From assembly GCA_022925895.1 (NCBI GenBank), contig JAKSYS010000500.1:1-47413 (forward strand): a DNA stretch of 47,413 bases, given 5' to 3'. A model generated the notes under the pieces. It ran no database searches, was not told where the DNA came from, and saw only the letters and a list, made by a program, of their open reading frames with translations. The translations under genes and the position numbers were made by a program. Within the stretch, counting starts at the first letter, position 1; each line of letters starts with the position of its first letter. This DNA is from Fragilaria crotonensis. Taxonomy: Eukaryota; Bacillariophyta; Fragilariophyceae; Fragilariales; Fragilariaceae. Below, one piece after another: positions 10,505-19,470 of this stretch.

Positions 10505-12394
10505 GTATTAGGGAATGTTATGGAGTGGATGTTGTGAGAGGCATTTGCCGCGCACCCAACCATTCTGGAAAGTGCCGGACTTTCGCGGTGGACAACTTCG
10601 GCACCAACTTTGTATGTAGTATGCAGTACTGAAAACCCACACTATGCATGCGTAGTACTGAAAAACCACACTACCTTGGCTCGCTTTGGGCGATATTACC
10701 AAGTAATTGTCAGAATAATCAATAATCAGCTGACAGTTCATGATTTAACTGTTATTTTCATCTTTTCCTGCAGAGAAGTTGAAGCTTCACAGTAAGTTCT
10801 GGCAGTACACCTTGACAAGTGCTCGACATTAAAATTCTTAGGTAAATGAAAATTTGAGGTTGAGTCACCAAAACTCTCCACACTGTACTGTACCTGGTAG
10901 AACTAGTAGTAAAGAAGGTACAAGCATAAGCATAGTACTTGGACGAATTAAATAACGAAGAGTACCTGGACGATTTGAGAAACGAGTGATTGCACAATAT
11001 TCATTCACTAAGATCGACAATTGCACCAACTACAGAGTTGAACTATGCCCCAAAATATATTGGGTTACCGTAGCCTGTTTGTTTTGAAGAGGTCGTGTTC
11101 AAAAGATAACTTGACTTAAAATGTTGGATATTTTTTTACGCATCGGAATTTTTGCTTCGTTATTTAATTGTACTTTTTGTATCGTGTGAACAAAAGGAAG
11201 GAAAGACTGTAGAGCTTCGGCCCTGTCATTACTTGTTCGCAGGCCGAAAATGCTATGTACTGTCAAAGGCGTTGTCTAATATCTGAGTTTTTCACTCGAG
11301 CGGCAACCGCAAAGTCGACATGGTCAAAGTCTTTTGAACATTGAAGAACGTTGCATGACTCGTTTTCTTCATCCTACGACACTTTCCATACAAAAAGCTC
11401 ATGCTACTAATTTAATCGCATTATTTGCTGCAAAAAACCAGAGTTTAATTTCGAACTTGAAGTAATTAATTGTGTCCAGATAAACAGCAATTCGAACTTG
11501 TTCCATCGTGAATGGATCACATCCAAGATAGCAGATTCGTAGCAAATACACTTGCGATAAATTTGCAACTGTACCAAAAACATCATACCAACTTGAGATT
11601 GTTACAAGGGACTCAATTTGCCGCACTAGTGACTGAACTGTCCAGGTACTATGTTTAAAAAAATCTCAAAAAATAAATTTAGATTGATCACAACTTCATC
11701 AATATAGGTCGTATCCTCCCTTTGTGTAGCTGAAAAGAAAGCAGGTTATTAGATCTATCATTTGGTACCGTTAGAAGTTGGTCATGAAGTGTGCAAATTT
11801 TGCGAATAATTTTTGCGGTCCAGCTACTATGCTTATGCTTGTACTTGTACACGACCTTGCCTGCACTCCGAGTAAACCGAAACCGTATATACCTGACACT
11901 ATTCACTATTCTCGATACTGTGCTCCAATATTTCTGATGGGGTTGGAACAATTTTGCCGCACCGGCATACTTGTACTTGTAAAGGGAGTCTGTGGGAAGA
12001 AAATTTGAAGATTCAAAAACGTTATGCACTCTTGCAGCATGAAAGCATGAAGCATGAAACATCCGAGGGGAGGGTAAAGAATTTAATTTCAAAATATGGT
12101 TGCTTTTGGTCGTTTTTGGATCTTTTTTGTTTGTCGTGACTCTGCATTGTACTGGTACTGTACCAGGTACTGGTACCAGATCGGAACTCATCCTCGTCTT
12201 GCGGGCTTGCGGGTGTTCTTGACTTTAGTTGCCCTTGTCTTGCTGCCTGTTTTCAAGTACAATCCAAGGACTTGACTTGATCCGAGCATGTAACATCATT
12301 ATTGACTCTATTCACTCTATCAACAAACATCAAGCTCTGCTACAATAACATTTCGTTGTTGCAAAATACCTAAAGTTGGCAATTGGTGGTTGTG
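10505..12394. other. Long intergenic region with GTAC-rich dyads
   Basis: No frame longer than about 170 codons is present and none is recognisable. Short palindromic words based on GTAC are frequent (for example near 10880-10920 and 12149-12180). A 20-base inverted repeat joins 10918-10937 and 11825-11844. The last part, 12149-12180, lies about 220 bases before the SDE2-like start and could belong to its promoter. Confidence 0.5.
10918..11844. repeat. 20-bp inverted repeat, arms 10918-10937 and 11825-11844
   Basis: The left arm gtacaagcataagcatagta is the exact reverse complement of the right arm, and similarity fades out over the next ten or so bases on the inner side. The two arms enclose about 890 bases without a gene. 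They could be the worn ends of a small non-autonomous element, but no target-site duplication is clear. Confidence 0.5.
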
Positions 12395-14125
12395 ATGATG
12401 AGCGATACCCGATACAACGGAGGATGTTGTCTCCCTCCACTCCCTGTTCCACCACCACCAATGACCCAGCAATGGCTCGTTGGGTTCCAAGGCAAGACTC
12501 TTGTTGTTGAATCAGATCTGGATGATATTTTGAAACATGTATCGTTGCGAACCCATTGGCCAATCGATTGTCTCGAATTGATATCGTTGAGCTCGCCATT
12601 GCAGCAACAACAATTAGATCAATATCACGCTCAATATCCATATTGCACAGTCCGTGTGCGTTCTTCGATCCGTGGTGGGAAGGGTGGGTTTGGGACTCTC
12701 CTCAAGGGACAATCACGACAAATGGGGGCCAAATTGACTACAGACTTTGGTGCCTGTCGTGATTTGCAAGGACGACGATTGCGTCATGTCAATGATGAAA
12801 TCAAATTGCGAAAATGGCGAGAAGCACAAGCCAAAAAGAAGGCCGCTGGAGAACACAATAATCATAATGAGAATGATGATGATGATGATGAAAATGATGA
12901 CGATTACTTGACAAACACTCCGACCGGGATTTACAATTGGCATCTCATGACCCCATCTTGGGCTCAAATTAGTAACAAGGCATCGAATAAGATGAAACGA
13001 AATCTGAAGAGACATTTTAAACAATTTCAGACTCAAGCCGAAAAGAAGGAGGAGGAACGAAAGGCCCGCGACGAGCAGTACAATCAAAGTGTGACGGATT
13101 ATGTCCGACAAGCGGCGCGTGAAGCTGGAGCCTTGCACGTGTCAGATGCCATTCAACAAGGGTTGGAAGTCGCTGGGGCAAAGGGACCAGGGGACGACGC
13201 TATCGTGACAGATGACGAAGATGGAGCTCAACCAAATTCGTTGATTACTCTATCAGGTGATGTTATCGTAGAAGAATCACCAGAGGGCTGGAAAGTACAA
13301 TCCATTTCTGACTTTGGAACCATGGCCCTGGTTCTGGAATGTCCGCCTGCTAAAGATGCACTCCTCTACTATGAAGTACACCTCGAGACAGCGGGCTTGC
13401 ATCAAGTTGGATGGGCAGATTTAAACACTTTCAAACCTGTCGCGGACACTGGCGATGGTGTGGGTGACGATGCAGCCAGTTACGCTTTTGATGCCAGTCG
13501 ATCGCTGGCATTTCATGCTGGCAAGGATACAAGTTACGGCCATGATGATGCCTCCATGACGAAAGCAGGAGACATTCTGGGTTGCAGTTACGAGACTACC
13601 ACAAACTCATTATCGTACACACTCAATGGTAAGGATTTAGGAGTTGCCTTCAGGTTAGACAAGCCTCTCCCGTTAGTCCCTGCTCTCAGTTGCAACCAGG
13701 GAGAAATATTGGACCTTAAATTGAAGAAAGCCCAAATGAAGTACTTTCCGGAAGGCGCTACCGCAGTGTTTGAGCTTGTGGAAGAGGATGTGGTGACAAC
13801 CATTGACCATGTGAAAGAGGCAGTCACTGTGACGGCAGGGGACAACAACAATACAGCCGCCGTTATTGATTCAGACGATGGCAAGCCACCAGCAAAGAAA
13901 AGCAAACTGGCACCCATCGACACATTGCCCCTCAATTTGAATAAGTTCGATTCGGTGGAGCAACTTGAGGAATTGGGAATGGATCGGTTAAAGTCGGCAT
14001 TGCTTGCCATTCAATGCAAATGTGGAGGTTCGCTGACAGAGCGTGCGACGCGCTTGTTTTCATTGAAAGGATTGGATCGAAAGGACTACCCCCTCAAGGT
14101 TCGGGCAAGGAACTTTGTAGTGTAG
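12395..14125 (+). CDS. SDE2: SDE2-like protein (ubiquitin fold, SPRY insert, C-terminal SAP)
   Basis: About 576 residues; the first ATG of the frame is at 12395. The N-terminal 95 residues form the SDE2 ubiquitin-like domain ending in RGGKGGFG, the diglycine processing site (residues 94-98). The SDE2 hallmark CRDLQGRRLR..N follows. In fungi and animals, the cleaved C-terminal part joins the spliceosome and replication-stress control in the nucleus. An acidic linker (about 155-175) and a charged helix (200-250) lead to a SPRY-like domain at about 296-456, with LLYYEVHLETAG, VGWAD, GDILGCSYE and LSYTLNGKDLG. An NLS-like PPAKKSK comes at about 500. The end (516-576) is the SAP-type domain LKSALLAIQCKCGG..ERA.RLF seen in plant and human SDE2. 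The SPRY insert is the unusual part. No intron is needed. Confidence 0.85.
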   Translation: MMSDTRYNGGCCLPPLPVPPPPMTQQWLVGFQGKTLVVESDLDDILKHVSLRTHWPIDCLELISLSSPLQQQQLDQYHAQYPYCTVRVRSSIRGGKGGFGTLLKGQSRQMGAKLTTDFGACRDLQGRRLRHVNDEIKLRKWREAQAKKKAAGEHNNHNENDDDDDENDDDYLTNTPTGIYNWHLMTPSWAQISNKASNKMKRNLKRHFKQFQTQAEKKEEERKARDEQYNQSVTDYVRQAAREAGALHVSDAIQQGLEVAGAKGPGDDAIVTDDEDGAQPNSLITLSGDVIVEESPEGWKVQSISDFGTMALVLECPPAKDALLYYEVHLETAGLHQVGWADLNTFKPVADTGDGVGDDAASYAFDASRSLAFHAGKDTSYGHDDASMTKAGDILGCSYETTTNSLSYTLNGKDLGVAFRLDKPLPLVPALSCNQGEILDLKLKKAQMKYFPEGATAVFELVEEDVVTTIDHVKEAVTVTAGDNNNTAAVIDSDDGKPPAKKSKLAPIDTLPLNLNKFDSVEQLEELGMDRLKSALLAIQCKCGGSLTERATRLFSLKGLDRKDYPLKVRARNFVV

Positions 14126-14242
14126 AGACTGCCAGCGATTGCCTTTTACGTTTGACTGAGGGATACGATTCGCTTGTTTTAGGAGCCCGTGCCACTGTTG
14201 ACAATGCTAGGGTGGACAGTCTTGTTGTAGACCAGGTTGAAA

Positions 14243-14613
14243 ATCGATGGCGTCGCATTGCCACGTTGGTAAAGAAGGATGGGATTGATGCGTTCACGAT
14301 TCACAGATAGAAAATCTACCGGTAGTGCATGCAGTGTTGTCTTCGGTTATGAGTTATGAGTTATGAGTTATGATGTATTGCTGGAGGTGACGAAACTTCC
14401 GGAAGTTAGCGAACTACTGCGATCTGTAGACTGTAGTACCTTAGTGAAATTGTGGAATGACAGCGTTGAGGGAATTACTCAAGTGCAAACACCATCCTCA
14501 TCAGGGATGATGATGATGACGACGACACCCTCACCCGTGCACGATCAAGTCATTGTTAGCAGAACATGATTCGTGAGAGACTGCAAACAATGCATGATCC
14601 AACCGAGGTTGAT
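14243..14613. repeat. Dispersed duplicate, copy 1 (partner 18112-18373)
   Basis: Starting 118 bases after the SDE2-like stop, this block matches 18112-18373 in the same orientation: tcgatggcgtcgcattg, cacgattcacagatag, gacgaaacttccggaagtta, gaatgacag, gaacatgatt and ccaaccgagg are all recognisable with substitutions and small gaps. It also carries a frame ending at 14310 without known function. Confidence 0.65.
14346..14373. repeat. Four tandem copies of a 7-bp unit
   Basis: The unit gttatga is repeated four times without interruption. The partner block near 18190 lacks the expansion, so it arose after the duplication. Confidence 0.8.
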
Positions 14614-15344
14614 AATGTCTCTCTGATTTCTCCAGCTTCCTCGTTAACTGTTGGAACCTCAGCAACCAAAGGATCAAAACAATCAATTGCATGGGGCTAT
14701 CCTGAACATTCGGTGTCTTGGAAGCAAGCAAGCACACCGTTGTCTTTTGCCGCATTAAATCAGAAGGAACAAATTGCCGTTCTAAAAGCGCAACTGGCAA
14801 GCAACTCCAGGCATACCAGTCAAAAGGCGCTACATCCAAAGTGTCGCTGCCAAATACGTCATCTCAAGCGCTATCTTAAGACATCTTCCAAATCGGCAGG
14901 TCTTGTATCGGCGTCCGCCTACTCAAGGCTCGATGGTTTTGATAATTCGATGAGAAACATTGAGAGGCTTCTTACACAACTGACAAAATGCTCCTTCATC
15001 AATCTCAGGTTTCAAATAATTTGGCGGTCCTCATCCTGGTGGCCAAGGCATGCAAGTTCTTACCCATTGCTTGCGACTATTTCCTTATCTACAACAATAC
15101 CAGGTTTCCTCTCTTGGCAACAATGACAAAATCAAAATCCTCCCATCGATGTAAAGCTGTGTCGTCACCATCCAACTCGAGTCCTCAATACAAAAACACA
15201 TGGGCTCCTATGGAGAGGATCCTTCCTTATATCGGCATGCCTCATACGGTACCTCCGATCCTTTTGCCGAACCTTCCAGAGCAAAATGGGGTTCCTACGA
15301 TGGCAACTTATGTGGTAGTATATGGATCAAAAACTATAGATTAA
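14614..15344. other. No gene recognised
   Basis: A plus-strand frame (14566-15126, 186 codons) crosses most of this stretch. It begins inside the dispersed duplicate, has no known domain, and its last third has biased tryptophan and serine content like non-coding sequence. I regard it as doubtful. Confidence 0.35.
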
Positions 15345-15501
15345 AAAACATTAAATACAGCATGTCATGGATAACAGCCATGACCACAATGCCCTTGTTC
15401 GGCGACTTCATCAGGGCGATGGAAAATCCAGGTAACGACTTCATTTCGCACGTGTCGACCCATGCAGATGATGCACTTGAGCTGGTTCAGCGCGTCGTTG
15501 T

Positions 15502-15789
15502 CTACGACTTCTTGGTCATGCCACCTTTGTTCTTACGACCCTTCTTCGCGGGCTTTCCTCCTTCCATGGGCATACCACCCATCATAGGCTTGCCAGCGAG
15601 GAATGTGGGAGCAGCAGTGACGGGGGCCACGGACCCGACGGGAGCCACGGACCCGACGGGAGCCACGGACCCGACGGGGGCCATGGAACTGACGGGAGCA
15701 TCGGTTTCCAGGGACCTGTGAAGTACGTGTTCACCTCCAACAGTGTTGCAGGCAATGACAGCGGCGACGACGAGAATTCTGAAGATCAT
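15502..15789 (-). CDS. Small secreted lysine-rich protein, copy D, with Ala-Pro-Val repeats
   Basis: A 95-residue protein; the ATG at 15789 is chosen since it begins the shared signal peptide MIFRILVVAAVIACNTVGG, while the frame upstream shows no conservation. After likely cleavage before EHV come EHVLHRSLETDAPV and then a perfect repeat of the hexapeptide GSVAPV, coded by an 18-base minisatellite. The tail is basic and glycine-rich (GKPMMGG, GKPAKKGRKNKGG, TKKS). The GRKNKG and KPAKK elements match copy A closely. As for copy A, a role as an extracellular or cell-wall/silica-associated polycation is inferred from composition only. Confidence 0.75.
   Translation of the reverse strand: MIFRILVVAAVIACNTVGGEHVLHRSLETDAPVSSMAPVGSVAPVGSVAPVGSVAPVTAAPTFLAGKPMMGGMPMEGGKPAKKGRKNKGGMTKKS
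15626..15679. repeat. 18-bp minisatellite, three units, in copy D
   Basis: The unit gccacggacccgacggga is repeated three times in phase with the reading frame, with a single g in place of the final a in the third unit. Each unit adds one GSVAPV hexapeptide. Copy A lacks it. Confidence 0.9.
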
Positions 15790-16013
15790 GATGTGTCTGC
15801 TAGTATTCTTGATGATGGATTGGATTTTGTGATCGTTGTGGCATCCACCGTAAAATGACTGACGCGGTTGAATGGTATGGTTTTTGAAGTGCAGGCGGTC
15901 TTCAAATTTGTGTTTTGGGGGCATCGAACGCATGCTGACATCACCATTTTCTTCTAAATAAAGAATAGTTACATAAAAATATTTAGATGCGACTCCAACC
16001 TGAGTCTTGTATT

Positions 16014-17392
16014 TCATACTTGTATCTCGTTTCTAAGTGCAACTTCCAGTGGAGTGATTCAGGTGCGTTGTTTCGATACTTTCAGCTTGTAACCTTAAAA
16101 CGTTTGATTTTTGTTCCACAAACATCGCATTCGCACAATGCCTTAAGTACAGAGTTATTGGTTCTCGATATGACCTGGAAGTTCCAGACTATATCGTGCA
16201 CTTCTATTACCTTATTATTATGTACCGAGTACTACCTCAAGTCTATTCTACTTGTACTGGCTTCCTCACATTTTATCGGAGTTTGTGTGTGTTGTGGGAA
16301 TGGTGATTTCCAAATGTTCGCCACTACAGCACGTACAGAGTTTAGAGACATCAACAATCGACACTCAACGCTCGACACCCATTTCAAAATCTGTTGGACT
16401 TCGAATGATTACTGTATATACATGCAGTACATATACTACATGCAGACTGATGTCATCTGGGTCGAATGCCTGGAACATATCGTACCTGGTATATGGTATG
16501 CATTGAACAAAATTCAGGGTTGTTTTTCTTCATGAAACTGAAGATCACTCCTCCTGTCTTCGCGCCCACATGGCTGGCATTGTCAGTCGTATCGAAGCAG
16601 CCCATGTCGTTCGTCGGATTTGATCCCCATCGAGATGTCTCCGCAGCTAAACCTCGTGGAACATGTGGGTCTGATTAAGTTGCACCTTTGTTACAACGAA
16701 ACATCCAACAAAATCTCACGGAGCCTGGCACTGACGGTGTTTGATTGCCAATTCCCCTTTTTTCTGTCTGTGTCTGTGCCGACAGCGGATGCGGGAGAAG
16801 GCGTGTTGAACTATCATGAAAACACGGTTGCTTGGTCGTGCAACTGACCATTGCTGGAATCGGTGATATGATGTGGATTATACCTCGAACGTTTCTATCG
16901 CTTGGCGATTGCATTTGGCGCTTTCCTGACAATCATGCTGTGATCTGCTCTATGTATTGGGAATTTATCAATCTCAAACCAGGTGCGCTTGGATTGCTGG
17001 TGTTTTCCCCAGTTTCGTTTGCCGCTTCAGTGAACAAAAGCATCGCATCTGTATCGGTATCGATTTGTCGACCACACGTAAAAGCGCCGATGGCTCCGAC
17101 GGCGTAATCGCGCCCTACAAGAGTTTAAATGGCATCGCAAGGCGAGTGAAGCAACCGACAATTCGTTTCCTGTCACAACAGTGATCCTCAACGATGCGCA
17201 ACAATCCTCACACGAGCCGCGCAATTTGTTGTCTCTGTTTTATTGTCGAAGGTCAAGAATGGATTTACAACGTGGCCGTCGCTGTGCAGGGAGGCGAACC
17301 ATGAATAAGTGTCGATGTGAAAGTTCGCGAACGAGTGGTTTTTGGTTTTTGCTATCAAAAACCTCATTGACACCATAGCTTTCTCACCACCC
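16014..17392. other. Intergenic region, nothing recognised
   Basis: Overlapping frames up to 182 codons are present on the plus strand (for example 15987-16535), but they are cysteine- and isoleucine-rich in the way of non-coding DNA and show no domain. Short words such as acatgcag repeated at 16420-16446 are seen, with nothing else notable. Confidence 0.4.
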
Positions 17393-17899
17393 TCACAGCA
17401 ATCCCTTGCGAACTGTCTTCCACGTTGAGAAGACAACCTTTGCACGATTCACCTTGCTCTTCAGCAGCTTACATTGGTCAATTTTGTCTGAGAGGTAGAA
17501 GATTCGTTGCATGTATTCACTCTCCACAAGGTGTCGCACAACCTTGAAGGAGTCATCGACAAAAAAATTGATCTGCTTTTCGTTCACGACTGTCAGCTTG
17601 TCAACGTACTCACGCACAAACACAACATTCTCCCGCTCAAACGCAGTCTCCTCGAAAAAGTTCTCTGCGCGGAGAAAGGCCATGATACGCTCTGACATCT
17701 TCTCTGATGCCTTTGAGACATTCGCACGTACGGATGCGAGCGCCCCGGGGATGTACCCACTCTCGACACCGTCAATGGTTCCGCCAAAGTCAATCCCCAC
17801 GCGCACGGTGATGGTGGTCTCGTTTGTTTCCTCGTGGTGATGGTCTTGGTGTTCCGAGGCCATGGTCTGGAGAAAGTGTAATTGCTTATGCTGCTCCAT
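17393..17899 (-). CDS. HAD-like protein with altered catalytic motif
   Basis: 168 residues from the ATG at 17899; a second ATG at 17863 (MASEHQD) would give a 156-residue form. The pattern of a small HAD-superfamily protein is visible: VGIDFGGTI near residues 34-42, where classical HADs have D-x-D-G-T; a helical segment with ERIMAFLRAENFFEET; NVVFVREYVDKLTVVNEK with a possible Lys of motif III; and NFFVDDS near residues 126-135, the motif IV acidic pair. A C-terminal lysine- and arginine-rich tail follows. The second Asp of motif I is Gly here, so phosphatase activity may be lost. The middle is shorter than in comparable unnamed HAD-like proteins. No targeting peptide is evident; the first 20 residues are His- and Gln-rich. 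The function is unknown. Confidence 0.6.
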   Translation of the reverse strand: MEQHKQLHFLQTMASEHQDHHHEETNETTITVRVGIDFGGTIDGVESGYIPGALASVRANVSKASEKMSERIMAFLRAENFFEETAFERENVVFVREYVDKLTVVNEKQINFFVDDSFKVVRHLVESEYMQRIFYLSDKIDQCKLLKSKVNRAKVVFSTWKTVRKGLL

Positions 17900-18419
17900 A
17901 CTGTAGAATCCAAATCGAAGCTGGTCTTGCTTCGATCTTGGTTGCCTTGCTTACTGTCAGTCTTTTTACACTTCCGACTGATTCGTTTTTCTTGTGCTTC
18001 AATTCCATTTTCGCCCGGAACTTTTACCGCGATGTCCACAGCAATTCCATTCTTGGATCCTGCGTACATTCGTCTGAACATCTGAACTGGCAGTATTTGC
18101 TACTAGGTTGCAACTCGATGGCTTCGCATTGGCATTCACGATTTACAGATAGAAATCTATAGTGTTGAATGTTGCTTTGGAAATGATGTAGCTATTGCTT
18201 GCGGTGAGGACGAAACGTTCGGAAGTTAGTGGACTGCTATTGCTAGTACTGCAGTAAACTTGTCGAATGACAGGGGGAACGGAGATCACGCAAGCGGAAA
18301 GTCAATGCCGTGATTGGTGGAACATGATTTTGCCGGGGAGTGCAAATAATGCATAACCCCACCGAGGCTAGTCAAGAACAAGGGAATTACTCTATATGGG
18401 AGTACTCCGAGTATAAATT
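17900..18419. other. Short intergenic stretch including duplicate copy 2
   Basis: Positions 18112-18373 are the second copy of the dispersed duplicate found after the SDE2-like gene. At 18403-18413 lies the exact palindromic word tactccgagta, also found at 20818 and 32230. A minus-strand frame at 17700-18081 overlaps the HAD gene out of phase and is not supported. Confidence 0.6.
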
Positions 18420-19118
18420 TTAGAAATTATGAGGCATAATGGCATCCGGAGCATGACGAAGATCGGTTAGTTGTGAAATCGTCGACAGTCCCTCCAAATA
18501 CGTGTTCCAAATTCGAGTTTGTGATTGAAAGATCTCCGTTCGTTGCTCCGTCAATTTCTGGTTGCTCTCTTCCACCAACTTCGATTGCTCCTTGAGGTAC
18601 TGGACAAAGTCTTGGGTAATGGTATCGGCAATAAGAGTTTTCGGAATTGTCCCTTCCACGCCTGTCGATGGTATTTCGAGTGCATCGTTAGCTGGCTTGG
18701 ATGCTGTGATAGTAGTTATATCCAGTGGATCCATTGGCACGAGTGCGTCTGGTGCGGTCGTTGTATCATAATCATCATCGTCAGTAGTAGTAGCAGTGGT
18801 AGTACGCTGGACGGCAAACATTAGTCTCAAGGGTGACATTGTTTCGGCAAGGATGCGGCGTCGTTTGACAACCTTGTCGTAGCTGTTTGGCGACGACACA
18901 CCCTGGTTGTCATCATTCTCATCATCGTCAATCGGAATTCCAACACCAGGAGCAGTAAGCGCTTCTCCTCGATAGCGCTTTTCATTGATGATATCGCTTA
19001 TTGCAGCAAGGCGCTGTGAAATCGACATGCTGTTGGGCATCGACTTCTTAAACACCAGTAGCAGCAACGTGAGAGTTGATTTTTTTGTGTTGACGGCGGA
19101 GTCCCAGGACTCCCACAT
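18420..19118 (-). CDS. Hypothetical protein with C-terminal coiled-coil
   Basis: 232 residues from the ATG at 19118. An internal start at 19040 (MPNSMSISQRL) would remove an odd leucine-rich stretch (LTLLLLVF) and may be the real one. I do not recognise the protein. It has an acidic patch (DDDENDD) near residue 65, a basic motif KVVKRRR near 82 that could act in nuclear import, a Thr/Asp low-complexity tract (110-125), and a predicted amphipathic helix near 170-205 with regular hydrophobic spacing (FVQYLKEQSKLVEESNQKL) that looks like a coiled coil. The coding frame is clean and codon use is similar to its neighbours. Confidence 0.55.
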   Translation of the reverse strand: MWESWDSAVNTKKSTLTLLLLVFKKSMPNSMSISQRLAAISDIINEKRYRGEALTAPGVGIPIDDDENDDNQGVSSPNSYDKVVKRRRILAETMSPLRLMFAVQRTTTATTTDDDDYDTTTAPDALVPMDPLDITTITASKPANDALEIPSTGVEGTIPKTLIADTITQDFVQYLKEQSKLVEESNQKLTEQRTEIFQSQTRIWNTYLEGLSTISQLTDLRHAPDAIMPHNF

Positions 19119-19470
19119 GCCGATTAATGTACTGGAGTACTACAGTACCTGGTACTGAAGTACACAAAACGAAGTATTACAGTACTATTGACAGTTGATT
19201 GGGGCGACGCCCCTCAGCTGAAATATATTAGCATCTTGCCACGATGGGAGAATCGCTAAGTGAAGTACTCCAGTACTTAATTGCCCCGATCACCTCCAAA
19301 GGCATCATCATTATCAAAGAAATAGCCCTGTACAGAGTCCGACAAACTAATGCACTGTACACCTCTCACCCATTATCGCAATTCATAGTAACATAAGGTA
19401 ATCAAAAATTGTTCCTCTTAATTTCATTGCTCCACAGAGTCGACTCTCGGGTATTGTAGTCCTTGTACTT
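19119..19470. other. Intergenic, clustered GTAC inverted repeats
   Basis: The block from 19129 to 19186 is dominated by tac and gta words (tactggagtac, acagtacctggtactg), and 19263-19278 is an inverted repeat, aagtact-cc-agtactt. It is upstream of the 18420-19118 gene and downstream of the 19471 gene, so it may hold promoter elements. Confidence 0.5.

Larger units (their letters stand above)
15345..16013. repeat. Segmental duplication, copy 2 (partner 6769-7435)
   Basis: It holds secreted-protein copy D with both flanks; see the landmarks shared with the first copy, including aaatacagcatg at the start and tatttagatgcgactccaa near the end. The two blocks are about 8.6 kb apart in direct orientation, with an unrelated gene between them. 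Confidence 0.85.

Noticed and set aside
6909..15789. Calling the small secreted proteins true silaffins
   Set aside because: The signal peptide and lysine content fit, but the RXL site and the repeated serine/lysine motifs of known silaffins are absent.
15987..16535. 182-codon plus-strand frame
   Set aside because: It starts on the antisense side of the duplicated block and has no domain.
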